Notes: generated by a model not told the origin, from the letters alone. A DNA stretch of 64,000 nt from an uncultured Clostridia bacterium (GCA_949538735.1 CATGLK010000007.1:16115-80114); one strand, 5' to 3'; counted from the first letter of the stretch, positions 35,953-44,987 are shown. Numbers and translations: made by a program.

Positions 35953-35978
35953 AAATCATATAAAGGGAGAAAAATAAA

Positions 35979-36419
35979 ATGAAATTAGTAGTACAAAGAG
36001 TAAAAAATGCACAAGTAGAAGTAGAACAAAAAATAGCAGGAAAAATAGAAAGCGGATTTCTAGTATTACTTGGAGTAACACATAAAGATACAACAGAACA
36101 AGCAGACTATTTAGTAAAAAAACTATGTAATTTAAGAGTATTTTCAGACGAAAATGATAAAATGAATTTAAGCATAAGAGACGTAAAAGGAGAATTGTTA
36201 ATAGTATCACAATTCACACTATATGCAAACTGTCAAGACGGAAACAGACCGTCATTTACAAATGCCGCAAAGCCTGAACAAGCAAATGAATTATACGAAT
36301 ATTTTTGTAAAAAATGTGAAGATAATGGAATAAAAGTAGAAAAAGGAATTTTTGGAGCAGATATGAAAGTTAGTTTATTAAATGACGGGCCAGTAACAAT
36401 AATATTAGAAAGAGAATAA
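35979..36419 (+). CDS. dtd: D-aminoacyl-tRNA deacylase
   Basis: A 146-residue homodimeric enzyme that removes D-amino acids (and glycine from tRNA-Ala) from tRNA. The two family signatures are present: SQFTLYANCQDGNRPSF and NDGPVTIILE at the C-terminus. The N-terminus MKLVVQRVKNAQVEV is typical. AAGGGAG precedes the ATG. A double A-type repeat follows immediately after the stop. Confidence 0.95.
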   Translation: MKLVVQRVKNAQVEVEQKIAGKIESGFLVLLGVTHKDTTEQADYLVKKLCNLRVFSDENDKMNLSIRDVKGELLIVSQFTLYANCQDGNRPSFTNAAKPEQANELYEYFCKKCEDNGIKVEKGIFGADMKVSLLNDGPVTIILERE

Positions 36420-36489
36420 AAATTGCCATTGGGGACGGTCCTTAATGGCAATTTATTGCCAAAAAGGTCCGTCCTCAATGGCAATTTTT
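36420..36489. repeat. palindromic repeat element, GCCA-arm type, double (A4)
   Basis: AAATTGCCATTGGGGACGGT, then CCTTAATGGCAATTTATTGC and a second unit with AAAGGTCCGTCCTC ending in TGGCAATTTTT. It lies between two convergent genes (dtd and the minus-strand 36488 gene) and can act as a terminator for both. Confidence 0.85.
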
Positions 36490-36769
36490 AATATGGAAAT
36501 CTCTCAAATAAATATTTTATAACGTCATCGGTATTTTCAGATGTGATTTGAATGAATATATCTTTATCTAAACAAATCCACATAGATAAATTGAAGTCCT
36601 CAGAATTATCGCTATATGCTCCGATTAAATCGGCTAATTCTACTGGGTTTTTGTATTCTTTTTCCCATTTTAAATGGTTTTCAATTTCTAAATCTGTGTT
36701 ATAAAAACTGCTTAGAAATCTATTTAGTTCTCCTTTTTTCTTACTATATAAATTTATTTTTGCTAGCAT
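36488..36769 (-). CDS. small conserved hypothetical protein
   Basis: A 93-residue cytoplasmic protein, MLAKINLYSKKKGELNRFLS at the start and ending KYLFERFPY. AAGGAGAG lies 7 bases before the ATG. No known motif, but the compact alpha/beta pattern and the KINLYSKKKGELNRFL start recur, from memory, in clostridial hypothetical proteins. Its end touches repeat A4. Confidence 0.65.
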   Translation of the reverse strand: MLAKINLYSKKKGELNRFLSSFYNTDLEIENHLKWEKEYKNPVELADLIGAYSDNSEDFNLSMWICLDKDIFIQITSENTDDVIKYLFERFPY

Positions 36770-36876
36770 TGCTCTCTCCTTTTTCTTAGTATTTATAATA
36801 AATAAAATTTTATACTAAGAATAAAGTAAAATAAAAATGTAAATACTAGAAAAAAGAGAAAATGGAGGGCAAAAAA

Positions 36877-37842
36877 TTGAAAAAATTCAAAAAAATATCA
36901 TATCTAGTATTAATAATCATAATAGCAATATTACTAGTAGTAATATACTCAACAATATCAGCGGGAAGCAGCAAGAACGAGAAAAGCAAAGCATTAGCAG
37001 AAGTTGAATTCTTAGAAATGAAACTTGAAACAATGTTAAATCAAATGAACAACATAGAAACAAGAAACTATGATGTAAGTGTAAGTGAAATATCAAAACA
37101 AAAACAATCACAACAAAGTGGAGGTACATCAGAAGCAGAAAGTTCAGAAGAAGGAGCAAACGGTGGAGGAAGTTCAAAGCAAGGGAGCTCAAAACAAGGA
37201 GGCTCAAGTGATGGAGGAGAAGGAAACGACACAAAGAAACAAGAAAGCAGTAGCTCTGGAAATTCACAAAGCTCAGAAACAAGCAAAAAGTTTGAATTAG
37301 AACCAATAGGAGTACTAAGCACATCTCAAGATGTAAAATGGGGCAACATAAAAAATGAAATAGAAATTTTATATTCCTCAATTCCAACAATTACATTAGA
37401 TCTATACCAATTAAATGTTTCCCAAGAAGATGTTTTAGGATTTAACAAAGAATTTGATACACTAACAACAATAGTAAAAAGCGAAAACAAAGAAGAGGCA
37501 CTAGCTTCATTATCTAAACTTTATGAATTTATTCCAAAGTTTTTACAAAATGCAACAGATGATGAGGTAGACAAAGTCATAGCAAATACAAAAAATGATA
37601 TATTCAAAGCATATTCAAAACTTGACTCAAAAAATTGGGAAGAGATTGGAAAAGATACAAAACAAGCAATTGACAAATTTTCCAAACTATTGTCAAGTAC
37701 AAATATAGAACAGAGCAAGCAGTACAAAATAAGTAAGACTTTTGTTATGGTAAATGAATTGCAAAATGCAGTTGAAGTGCAAGATGAATCGGTTTTTTTA
37801 ATAAAATATAAAAATATACTGGAAGAAATCAATAATATATGA
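36877..37842 (+). CDS. membrane-anchored protein with Ser/Gly linker
   Basis: A 321-residue protein. I prefer TTG at 36877 because GGAGGG sits 7 bases before it. An in-frame ATG at 36862 would instead overlap that ribosome-binding site and adds five residues. One membrane helix (about 8-26) is followed by a helical stretch, a Ser/Gly/Gln-rich linker (about 72-137), and a helical domain of about 180 residues (WGNIKNEIEILYSSIPTITL...). No family recognised. It lies upstream of rnpB. Confidence 0.65.
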   Translation: MKKFKKISYLVLIIIIAILLVVIYSTISAGSSKNEKSKALAEVEFLEMKLETMLNQMNNIETRNYDVSVSEISKQKQSQQSGGTSEAESSEEGANGGGSSKQGSSKQGGSSDGGEGNDTKKQESSSSGNSQSSETSKKFELEPIGVLSTSQDVKWGNIKNEIEILYSSIPTITLDLYQLNVSQEDVLGFNKEFDTLTTIVKSENKEEALASLSKLYEFIPKFLQNATDDEVDKVIANTKNDIFKAYSKLDSKNWEEIGKDTKQAIDKFSKLLSSTNIEQSKQYKISKTFVMVNELQNAVEVQDESVFLIKYKNILEEINNI

Positions 37843-37852
37843 TAAAATATAA

Positions 37853-38227
37853 AGTAGAGTAAATTAAATAGTCGCTGGTAAATTCCGAAAGGAACTACGA
37901 GAGGAAAGTCCGGGCTCCATAGAGCAAAGATGCTAGATAACGTCTAGTGAGGGTGACCTTAAGGAAAGTGCAACAGAAAATAACCGCCTCAATGCAGTCA
38001 GTTTGCTCTGACGCGAGGGGTAAGGGTGAAAAGGCGAGGTAAGAGCTCACCGCTGTTATAGTGATATAACAGGTCAGTGTAAACCCCATCTGGAGCAACA
38101 CCTAACAAAGAAGATTAAGCCTGCTCGGCAACTTCTTGAATTGCGTGGCTTGAAGTATATAGCAATATATACTCTAGATAAATGACTATTTTAAAAGACA
38201 GAACCCGGCTTACAGATTTACTCTACT
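37853..38227 (+). ncRNA. rnpB: RNase P RNA
   Basis: The catalytic RNA of ribonuclease P, which matures tRNA 5' ends. The conserved CR-I segment GAGGAAAGTCCGGGCTCC (about 37900-37917) and the 3' ACAGAACCCGGCTTA (about 38199-38213) are present. The ends pair as P1 (AGTAGAGTAAAT at 37853 with ATTTACTCTACT at about 38216-38227). The middle carries the usual GAGGGTAAG-type and ACAGGTCAGTGTAAACC-type segments. Ends are set from P1 pairing and could be off by a few bases. Confidence 0.95.
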
Positions 38228-38250
38228 TAAAATAAATATAATTAAAATAT

Positions 38251-38280
38251 AAAGTAGCTTTTAATAAAAGCTACTTTTTG
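38251..38280 (+). terminator. terminator of rnpB
   Basis: AAGTAGCTTTT and AAAAGCTACTT with a 3-4-base loop and trailing TTT. Confidence 0.8.
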
Positions 38281-38300
38281 TATTTTAATGTCAAATAATG

Positions 38301-38329
38301 TTGATAAAAAGCAAGAATTAGTATATAAT
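38301..38329 (+). promoter_or_regulatory. promoter for the MFS gene
   Basis: TTGATA at 38301-38306, a 17-base spacer and TATAAT at 38324-38329. Confidence 0.65.
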
Positions 38330-38377
38330 GATAGCGAATAATGAAACAAAAGAAATAAAAAACAAAGGAAGATAATA

Positions 38378-39658
38378 ATGAATGAAGAAATAACGAAAGC
38401 AAGAAAGCAAAACCTAAAGCTATACGCAATGTACAGAGCAATATCTTTAGATTTAATTTTTTACTATGCAATAGAGTATTTATTCTTAACAGAAGTAAAG
38501 CACCTAAACCCATCTAGTGTAGTATTAGGAAGTGCATTTTATGCAACATTTATGGTAATATTACAAATACCAGCAAGTGTAGTAGTAGATAGAGTAGGAA
38601 CAAAAAGATGTACAGTAATAGCAAACATATTCAATATGATATTTATATTTTTAGTCTTAAACACATCAAACTTACAAACACTAATATTAGCACAATTTGT
38701 TAGCTCATTATGTTTCTCTTTAAAAAATGTATCAGACAAAGCATTGATACAATATACAATTCCAGAAACAAGAAAAAAAGGAGAAATATTCTCTAAACTA
38801 GAAGGAGAAGGAACAAAAAACTACTATATAATAAATGCAATAACATCACTACTATCAGGATTTTTATACATAGTAAATCCATATGCACCAATGGTATGTT
38901 CTTTATTGGTAGCAGCATTAGCAACATTCATATCATTAGGATTTGTTGACATACAAGAACTAAAACACGAAAAAGCAGAGAAGAAAAAAACTACCGAATA
39001 TTTCTCAGAGTTAAAAGATGTTTTAAAATTTATTATAAATTCCCAAAGATTAAGAAGTTTATTCTTATATAGTGGAATATGTTGGGGAATATACAACTTA
39101 GTAAATACATATAGAAGTAGTTTGTTGGTAGATATAAATGTACCACCAGAGCTTATTACGGCAATAGCAGCAATAGCAGGAATTGCATCAGCAATAGGAT
39201 CTAAACAACAACTAAGAATACATAAAAAATTCAGAAACAAATCATTAAGTCTTTTGTTAATTATACTTACAATAGGAATATTAGTTGCTGGAATAGTAGG
39301 AATATTTAATATCTCATATGCCATAGCAGTTGCAATAGTAACAATATGCTACATATTCATAAATTTTGCAAAAGGAGTATATGAAGTACTAACAAGCAGA
39401 TATTTGAGCAATTTTACAACAGAAAAAGAATTAACACAAATATACGCAATAGATGAAACTTGTAGAAATGGATTAAGAGCTATATTAGGATTTTTAGGCT
39501 CATACTTATTAGAAATAACAAGTGCAGCAAATTCACTTATTTTAGTAGGAATAATGATGGTAATTATAACTTGCAGTCTAATTAGCTACATGAAAACAAG
39601 ATTAGGATTAAAACCAGATGAATATGCAGAAAGTGAAATAAAAATAAAAAGGATGTAA
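38378..39658 (+). CDS. MFS-type transporter
   Basis: A 426-residue integral membrane protein with about 12 hydrophobic segments. The loop VVDRVGTKRCTVIANIF after the second segment is the MFS motif A position (G-x-x-x-D-R-x-G-R-R-like). The substrate is unknown; drug or metabolite efflux is common in this subfamily. AAGGAAG precedes the ATG. The coiled-coil gene follows after 17 bases and may be co-transcribed. Confidence 0.8.
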   Translation: MNEEITKARKQNLKLYAMYRAISLDLIFYYAIEYLFLTEVKHLNPSSVVLGSAFYATFMVILQIPASVVVDRVGTKRCTVIANIFNMIFIFLVLNTSNLQTLILAQFVSSLCFSLKNVSDKALIQYTIPETRKKGEIFSKLEGEGTKNYYIINAITSLLSGFLYIVNPYAPMVCSLLVAALATFISLGFVDIQELKHEKAEKKKTTEYFSELKDVLKFIINSQRLRSLFLYSGICWGIYNLVNTYRSSLLVDINVPPELITAIAAIAGIASAIGSKQQLRIHKKFRNKSLSLLLIILTIGILVAGIVGIFNISYAIAVAIVTICYIFINFAKGVYEVLTSRYLSNFTTEKELTQIYAIDETCRNGLRAILGFLGSYLLEITSAANSLILVGIMMVIITCSLISYMKTRLGLKPDEYAESEIKIKRM

Positions 39659-39675
39659 AATAGGGGGACTATAAA

Positions 39676-41325
39676 ATGTATGAAAGAAGTGCAATTGTAT
39701 TAGAAAGATGTTTTGAAAAACTTTTTAAATTCAATCAAGAAATAAACCTAAAAACAAATTACATAAATTTCAGTGAAATTGTAGAGCAAATAAAAGAATA
39801 TCAAAAAACATCAATCGAAGAAGAAAATGTGATTGGAAAATTTGACGAAATAGCAGAAAAAATAGAAGGAATTCAAAAGCAACAAATAAAAATTTCAGAA
39901 ATAAACTTACAACTAGAAACAGAAAGAAATCAACTTTTCAACGACTTAGGGGAAAATCCAAACGCATTAGACAGCAGACTAAACTCTATTGAAAACACAC
40001 TAAATAAAAACAATGAAACATTAAAAAAATTGAGAAGTGAATATGTAGAAGCATTAGTAATATTTACAGAAAGACAAAAAGAAAGAAATAAATATTCAAG
40101 ACTAAGAAGAAAAGTAGAAGCAGATCATATAAATAGCATAAAAAACGCAAACAAAGAATTTGAAAAAATAGACCTAAAAGATGTTCAATCATTAAAAAAA
40201 TATATAAGTATTGATAAAGAACAATATAAAGAAAAAATAGTTAACACAATGATTAAAAACGGTAGAAACGAAAAAGTACCATTTAATAATGATGTTATAG
40301 AAAAAGCAGTAGAAGCAAGAATTGATATTTCTGAAAAAGAAGCGGAGATATATGTTAGTGTATATGAAAGAATGAAAAAACTACTAATAGAACTAGAAAG
40401 TGAAAATATAAAACTATCAAAATCAGAAAAACTTTTAAGAGACGCAACTGTTAAATTGAATTTTTTAAATAGTAAAAAAGAATATATAGTAGGATTTCTA
40501 GATAATGAAAGACTTACAGCAATAAACGGAAGAAATACACATGAAGAATTAATGCAAGAAGCTTGTCAAAACTTTGAATCAGACATTCAACAAATAGACA
40601 ATTTATATGAACTAATAATAAGAGAGACCACTGGAAAATCAACAAAAAAAGCTTATAATGAATTATATAATAAAACATATTTACGAGATATAGAACAAAA
40701 AGAAAGAAAATTCGAACAAGAAATTACAAATTTAAAAGTAAATATGGGAACAGTTATAAACTCAAATTACTGGAGAATAGAAGGTATAAAAAACGTATAT
40801 AACGTATTCCAAGAAGAAATAAGTGAAAAATTTGAAAAAGACTTATCTGAATATCAAATTGAAGAAATCGAAGAACCAATTATAGATATTGAGGAAGACG
40901 AAGAAGAAATTGAACAAGAATACAGCGAAAAATACGAAAACGAAAATGATGAATATGAAGAAGATGAAGAAATAGACGAAGAGTACTATGAGGACGATGA
41001 CGAATACGAAGAAGATGATGGTGAAGATGAATACGAAGATGACGACGAATATGATGACGAGTATGACGACGAAGATTACGAAGATGAATATGACGATGAT
41101 GAGGATTATGAAGAATATGATGACGATGATGAAATAGAATATGAAGAAGACGAATACGAAGATGACGACGAGTATGAAGAAGATGATGATAACGAAGAAG
41201 ATAAAGAAGCATGGGAAGATAAAATGGACACGATAATTCAAAAAAACAAAAAGAAAAACAAAAAAGAACAAGAAGAAAAAAAGGAACAAGGGTTGTTAAA
41301 TAAATGGTTCAAAAGAAAAGAATAG
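39676..41325 (+). CDS. coiled-coil protein with extreme Asp/Glu/Tyr-rich tail
   Basis: A 549-residue cytoplasmic protein. The first about 390 residues are long helices with coiled-coil character (INLQLETERNQLF, LESENIKLSKSEKLL). Residues about 400-515 are almost only Asp, Glu and Tyr (EYEDDDEYDDEYDDEDYE-like), then a short lysine-rich end (KNKKKNKKEQEEKKEQGLL). The acidic block is encoded by GAA/GAT/GAC/TAT repeats and could expand or contract. No enzymatic motif. It may be a nucleic-acid mimic, a cation buffer or a scaffold. Confidence 0.7.
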   Translation: MYERSAIVLERCFEKLFKFNQEINLKTNYINFSEIVEQIKEYQKTSIEEENVIGKFDEIAEKIEGIQKQQIKISEINLQLETERNQLFNDLGENPNALDSRLNSIENTLNKNNETLKKLRSEYVEALVIFTERQKERNKYSRLRRKVEADHINSIKNANKEFEKIDLKDVQSLKKYISIDKEQYKEKIVNTMIKNGRNEKVPFNNDVIEKAVEARIDISEKEAEIYVSVYERMKKLLIELESENIKLSKSEKLLRDATVKLNFLNSKKEYIVGFLDNERLTAINGRNTHEELMQEACQNFESDIQQIDNLYELIIRETTGKSTKKAYNELYNKTYLRDIEQKERKFEQEITNLKVNMGTVINSNYWRIEGIKNVYNVFQEEISEKFEKDLSEYQIEEIEEPIIDIEEDEEEIEQEYSEKYENENDEYEEDEEIDEEYYEDDDEYEEDDGEDEYEDDDEYDDEYDDEDYEDEYDDDEDYEEYDDDDEIEYEEDEYEDDDEYEEDDDNEEDKEAWEDKMDTIIQKNKKKNKKEQEEKKEQGLLNKWFKRKE

Positions 41326-41343
41326 TTATGTAACTGGAAAACA

Positions 41344-41372
41344 TTGACAAATACTTTTTTTAGTGTTATAAT
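41344..41372 (+). promoter_or_regulatory. promoter for the 51-residue gene
   Basis: Perfect TTGACA (41344-41349), a 17-base spacer and perfect TATAAT (41367-41372). Confidence 0.85.
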
Positions 41373-41437
41373 TAAAATGCACTAAGATGTATTTATGGAT
41401 TAGTGCTAGAAGTATTTTGTTACAGGAGGGCAAAGAC

Positions 41438-41593
41438 ATGGACGTAAAAGAAATACTTAAAGACGAGAAACTTGTAGAACTTTTTTGGAATAGGAAAATA
41501 ACATTATGTGATGGCAGCATTTTTGCCACACTTCAAAAATATCTTGAAGCTTTTCCAGAGCAAAAAGTCTACTTGGCAAAAGCAATAAACTAA
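41438..41593 (+). CDS. 51-residue cytoplasmic protein
   Basis: MDVKEILKDEKLVELFWNRK then a short mixed region ending in VYLAKAIN. A consensus promoter, AGGAGGG 8 bases before the ATG and a strong terminator right after make it a real, probably well expressed, unit. The in-frame ATG upstream at 41387 has no ribosome-binding site. Helical, acidic and basic residues mixed, no cysteine or membrane segment. Function unknown. Confidence 0.75.
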   Translation: MDVKEILKDEKLVELFWNRKITLCDGSIFATLQKYLEAFPEQKVYLAKAIN

Positions 41594-41598
41594 TCCAA

Positions 41599-41631
41599 AA
41601 AAAGAAACCGAAATTTTCGGTTTCTTTTTTT
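41599..41631 (+). terminator. rho-independent terminator
   Basis: AAAGAAACCGAAA and TTTCGGTTTCTTTTTTT, a 12-bp stem. Confidence 0.9.
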
Positions 41632-41694
41632 CTGCCAATGGGGACGGATCTTTCTGGCAGGTTCCTGCCAAGAAGAACCGTCCCTGTTGGCAGG
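41632..41694. repeat. palindromic repeat element, diverged GCCA/GGCAG-arm type (A5)
   Basis: TCTGCCAATGGGGACGGATC, TTTCTGGCAGG, then CCTGCCAAGAAGAACCGTCC and CTGTTGGCAGGG. Arms read CTGCCA/TGGCAG instead of TTGCCA/TGGCAA, with compensating changes on both sides, which supports selection or copying of the hairpin. It lies between convergent genes. Confidence 0.8.
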
Positions 41695-41696
41695 GT

Positions 41697-42212
41697 TTAA
41701 TTATCTAAAAATACTTTTTGAACATACAATTTATTAGCAAAAGATTGAACAACATTTCTCAAAAGATATTGCTCTTGAGAAAGTCTATTATTATTAATAT
41801 AATTTTCACCAGTAAAAGTCATTTTAATGGCTTTTTCCAATTCAGAGCAAAAGCGATTGTATGATTGGTCAACAGGAGAAGTCTCGATTGCTAATTTAAG
41901 TAATTTTTTTATCTCGTCAATACTATAAATTTGTTTCAAAATAAAAATAACAAATAAGTGAGCAATATGTGACCTACTGTATTTTTTTGCGACAGGTGGC
42001 TTAATTACACCATTTTTAACATAATTATTAATCATAGTTTTAGTAACAGCTCTTTCCTTTTTCTCATTATCACTTTTTATAAAATTTGCTAAATTGTTAT
42101 CTAACAAAGAAACAACTTGGTCAATATATAAGTCTATTTCAGGGATTTCTATCCACCTAGGAATATGAAATTGTTTGATTTCTTCTTCATTATAAATTCG
42201 TTTGCTTTCCAT
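41697..42212 (-). CDS. DUF1836 family protein
   Basis: A 171-residue cytoplasmic protein of the DUF1836 family, common in Firmicutes. HIPRWIEIPEIDLYIDQVV and AVTKTMINNYVKNGVIKPPV...YSRSHIAHLFVI look like a MerR-like winged helix (YV..G...P.....YSR.H), so a DNA-binding regulator is plausible. The start at 42212 has GGAGG upstream; an upstream in-frame ATG lacks one. It is divergent from the acyl-CoA ligase gene, with only about 115 bases between them, so it may regulate it. Confidence 0.8.
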   Translation of the reverse strand: MESKRIYNEEEIKQFHIPRWIEIPEIDLYIDQVVSLLDNNLANFIKSDNEKKERAVTKTMINNYVKNGVIKPPVAKKYSRSHIAHLFVIFILKQIYSIDEIKKLLKLAIETSPVDQSYNRFCSELEKAIKMTFTGENYINNNRLSQEQYLLRNVVQSFANKLYVQKVFLDN

Positions 42213-42267
42213 AAAATTTCCTCCAATATACATAATAATAACATTTTTCGAAAGGTTAGTCAACTAC

Positions 42268-42296
42268 TTGACACGTTATTAGATATGTGATAATCT
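42268..42296 (+). promoter_or_regulatory. promoter for the acyl-CoA ligase gene
   Basis: TTGACA at 42268-42273 and TAATCT at 42291-42296 (17-base spacer), in the divergent region with the DUF1836 gene. Confidence 0.6.
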
Positions 42297-42327
42297 AGTA
42301 TTGAAAACTAGATATAGGAGAATAAAA

Positions 42328-44046
42328 ATGGAAAGAAAAAAATACTTTGATGCAACTGAACATGAAAATATAAGAGAAATCTTATATACTTCAGCAGAAA
42401 AATATGGAGAAAGAACAGCTTTTATATTAAAACACAAAGAAAACAAGGATGTAAAATATGAAAATATAAGTTATAAAAGATTATTAGAAGAAGTAAATGC
42501 ACTAGGAACAAAATTTTATCAACTAGGGTACAAAGACAAAAGAATAGCAATAGTTGGAAGAAACAGATATGAATGGGTATTAACACACTTAGCAAACCTA
42601 TCAGGGGGAATGGTTAGTATTCCATTAGATAAAGAATTACAAGTAGATGAACTAGAAAGTTGCATAAAAAGAAGTAAAGCAGATGTAGTTGCATTTGACG
42701 AAAAATATATAGAAAATATAGAAGAAATAAAACAAAGAAACAATACAAATGCTAAAGAATATATTTGTATGTCACAACAAGAGAATTACTTGGATATACC
42801 AACCTTATTAAAAGAAGGAAAAGACTTGCTAGCAAATGGGGATAAAGAATATATAAATGCAGAAATAGATTCTTACAAAATGAACATACTACTATTCACA
42901 TCAGGAACAACATCAAAATCAAAAGCAGTAATGTTATCACAAAACAATATAGCATCAAATGTATATGCAATGCAATTAGTAGAAGGAATATACCCAGAAG
43001 ATGTAAACTTAGCATTTTTACCAATGCACCATATATTTGGTTCAACAGAAATAATAGTTATGCTAGCATGTGGAGTAGCAACAGCATTTCCAGACGGATT
43101 ACGTTATGTAGCACAAAACCTAAAAGAATATAAAGTAACAATCTTTGTTGGAGTGCCACTATTATTAGAAGCAATTTATGCAAAAATAGAAAAAGGTGTA
43201 GAGAAACAAGGAAAGACAAAAATAGTAAATATAGCAAGAAAAGTAAGTAATGTTTTAAGATTTTTCCACATAGATATCAGAAAAAAACTATTCAAGCAAA
43301 TTTTAAACGAGCTAGGTGGTCATTTAAGATTTGTAATATCAGGTGGAGCACCATTAGATAAAAAAGTAGCACAAGGATTTAATGAACTAGGAATAGACGT
43401 AGTACAAGGATATGGATTAACAGAAACATCACCAGTAATTGCAGCAGAAGATGTTAAAAGAACAAAATATGGTTCTATTGGATTTCCAATGTACAATGTA
43501 GAAGTTGAATTTGTAAATAAAGATGAAAACGGAATGGGAGAACTTAGAGCAAAAGGGCCAAATATAATGTTGGGATATTATGAAAATCCTGAAGCAACAA
43601 AAGAAGTTTTAAAAGATGGCTGGTTCTACACAGGTGACTTAGGTTATGCAGATAAACAAGGATATCTATTTATAACTGGAAGAAAAAAAGATATGATAGT
43701 TCTAAAAAATGGTAAAAAGGTATTTCCAGAGGAACTAGAAATTTTGATAAATAGGTTAGAAGAAGTAGAAGAAAGTATGGTATTTGGAATTCCTGACCAA
43801 AAAGATAAAAATGATGTGAAATTATCAGTTAAAATTGTTTATAATAAAGATGTTGTAAAAGAAAAATATGGGGATATATCAGAAGAAGAATTGGAGCAAA
43901 TTATATGGCAAAAAGTAAAGGAAATCAATAAGACATTCCCACCATATAAATATATTAAAAATATGATTTTAACAGATAAAGAACTTATAAAAACAACAAC
44001 TAAAAAAATCAAAAGAAATGAAGAAATGAAATTGATACAAAAATAA
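42328..44046 (+). CDS. AMP-dependent ligase, long-chain fatty acid--CoA ligase type
   Basis: A 572-residue adenylate-forming enzyme that activates a carboxylic acid with ATP, most likely a long-chain fatty acid to its CoA or ACP thioester. Motifs: the P-loop LFTSGTTSKSKAVMLSQ, VQGYGLTETSPV, GWFYTGDLGY and the A10 lysine region (KTTTKKIKRNEE). ATG at 42328 has AGGAG 7 bases upstream; the earlier in-frame ATG has none. A bidirectional terminator follows. Confidence 0.9.
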   Translation: MERKKYFDATEHENIREILYTSAEKYGERTAFILKHKENKDVKYENISYKRLLEEVNALGTKFYQLGYKDKRIAIVGRNRYEWVLTHLANLSGGMVSIPLDKELQVDELESCIKRSKADVVAFDEKYIENIEEIKQRNNTNAKEYICMSQQENYLDIPTLLKEGKDLLANGDKEYINAEIDSYKMNILLFTSGTTSKSKAVMLSQNNIASNVYAMQLVEGIYPEDVNLAFLPMHHIFGSTEIIVMLACGVATAFPDGLRYVAQNLKEYKVTIFVGVPLLLEAIYAKIEKGVEKQGKTKIVNIARKVSNVLRFFHIDIRKKLFKQILNELGGHLRFVISGGAPLDKKVAQGFNELGIDVVQGYGLTETSPVIAAEDVKRTKYGSIGFPMYNVEVEFVNKDENGMGELRAKGPNIMLGYYENPEATKEVLKDGWFYTGDLGYADKQGYLFITGRKKDMIVLKNGKKVFPEELEILINRLEEVEESMVFGIPDQKDKNDVKLSVKIVYNKDVVKEKYGDISEEELEQIIWQKVKEINKTFPPYKYIKNMILTDKELIKTTTKKIKRNEEMKLIQK

Positions 44047-44049
44047 AAA

Positions 44050-44073
44050 GAAGAAGGATTAATCTCCTTCTTC
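44050..44073. terminator. bidirectional terminator between convergent genes
   Basis: GAAGAAGGA-TTAATC-TCCTTCTTC, a perfect 9-bp stem, overlapping the 3' end of the minus-strand gene. Confidence 0.7.
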
Positions 44074-44349
44074 TATCAGTTTTATTATTGGTTGATATAT
44101 TACTAAAGAATCTTTTTTTTCAGTAGACTCGAAGTCAATTTGAAGAGGACTAACACCTGTAATCAAATCAGTAAGTACTTTTACAGGTGACTGGACTTTT
44201 CCAGAGACCTGTTTCAAAGTATTTCCAAGTTCAGGATCGTGCGTTTGAACGATAATATTCTCTCCATCTGAAAGAAATACATACTTCGTAACGTTAGTAA
44301 TAGAATGAACCTCAAAAACTTTTTCAGGCTGTTGTGTCAATTTAGACAT
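44059..44349 (-). CDS. small hypothetical protein
   Basis: A 96-residue cytoplasmic protein, MSKLTQQPEKVFEVHSITN at the start. Strand-rich pattern with KYVFLSDGENIIVQTHDPE and an acidic end. GGGAGG lies 7 bases before this ATG; earlier in-frame ATGs lack a ribosome-binding site. No family recognised. Confidence 0.65.
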   Translation of the reverse strand: MSKLTQQPEKVFEVHSITNVTKYVFLSDGENIIVQTHDPELGNTLKQVSGKVQSPVKVLTDLITGVSPLQIDFESTEKKDSLVIYQPIIKLIEEGD

Positions 44350-44433
44350 AAGGGCCTCCCTTTCTATAAAATAAGCTAATTGCTTATACATTAAGTATAA
44401 CATAGAATATAACATAAAACAAGCAAAATGACA

Positions 44434-44784
44434 CTAAACTTCAATTATTTTTAAATTAAACTTGTCTTCAAACACTTTTTTCTTAGCAATATACTCTTTT
44501 GTCTTAAATCCCTTAACGTCAATAACCTCTGGAGATTTATTGTTATAAAAAACAATAAAATCCGCTCTATACTTTAAACCAGGAGCTAAAATAAAAGTAG
44601 GTTGCAAACAAAAACCGTCAATTTCTTTAGCCTGTAGCTTTAATTTCAATTCGCAATAATAATCAGCCTCTTTTTGGCTATCAAAAGTATTACCATCAAT
44701 AGATACTTTATTTGCTCTATACTTACTCTTTCGAGTAGGTTTATTTGTAAAATTTTTATAATCTTCAACACTCCAGTGCTCCAT
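44434..44784 (-). CDS. DUF1064 family protein (phage-type nuclease-like)
   Basis: A 116-residue protein. FDSQKEADYYCELKL, YRADFIVFYNNKSPEVIDVKG and KKKVFEDKFN match DUF1064, a PD-(D/E)XK-like family found mainly in phages of Firmicutes and thought to be resolvase- or endonuclease-like. Asp in YRADF and Asp-x-Lys in VIDVKG would be the metal-binding residues. The start at 44784 has GGGAG upstream. It stands alone, suggesting a stranded phage gene. Confidence 0.8.
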   Translation of the reverse strand: MEHWSVEDYKNFTNKPTRKSKYRANKVSIDGNTFDSQKEADYYCELKLKLQAKEIDGFCLQPTFILAPGLKYRADFIVFYNNKSPEVIDVKGFKTKEYIAKKKVFEDKFNLKIIEV

Positions 44785-44886
44785 AAATAAAATCTCCCTA
44801 TAAATAAAATCTCTACCAATTATATATAAAAAAAATAAAAAGTGCAACAACAATTGAAATTTTAAAAATAAAGTTATATAATTACA

Positions 44887-44973
44887 AGGAGTGTCCCCGT
44901 TGGCAAAAAATTGCCAACAGGGACGGAGATAAATGGCAATAAATTGCCAAAAAGGTCCGTCCCCAATGGCAAT
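44887..44973. repeat. palindromic repeat element, GCCA-arm type, double (A6)
   Basis: GGAGTGTCCCCGTTGGCAAA, GCCAACAGGGACGG, then TGGCAATAAATTGCCAAAAA and GGTCCGTCCCCAATGGCAAT. It ends directly at the AAGGAG of the 44988 gene. Nearly identical to A3. Confidence 0.88.
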
Positions 44974-44987
44974 AAGGAGAAAAGTAG

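Noticed and set aside
37085..37300. Second gene overlapping the Ser/Gly linker of the 36877-37842 gene
   Set aside because: It is an alternative frame of low-complexity sequence without its own ribosome-binding site.
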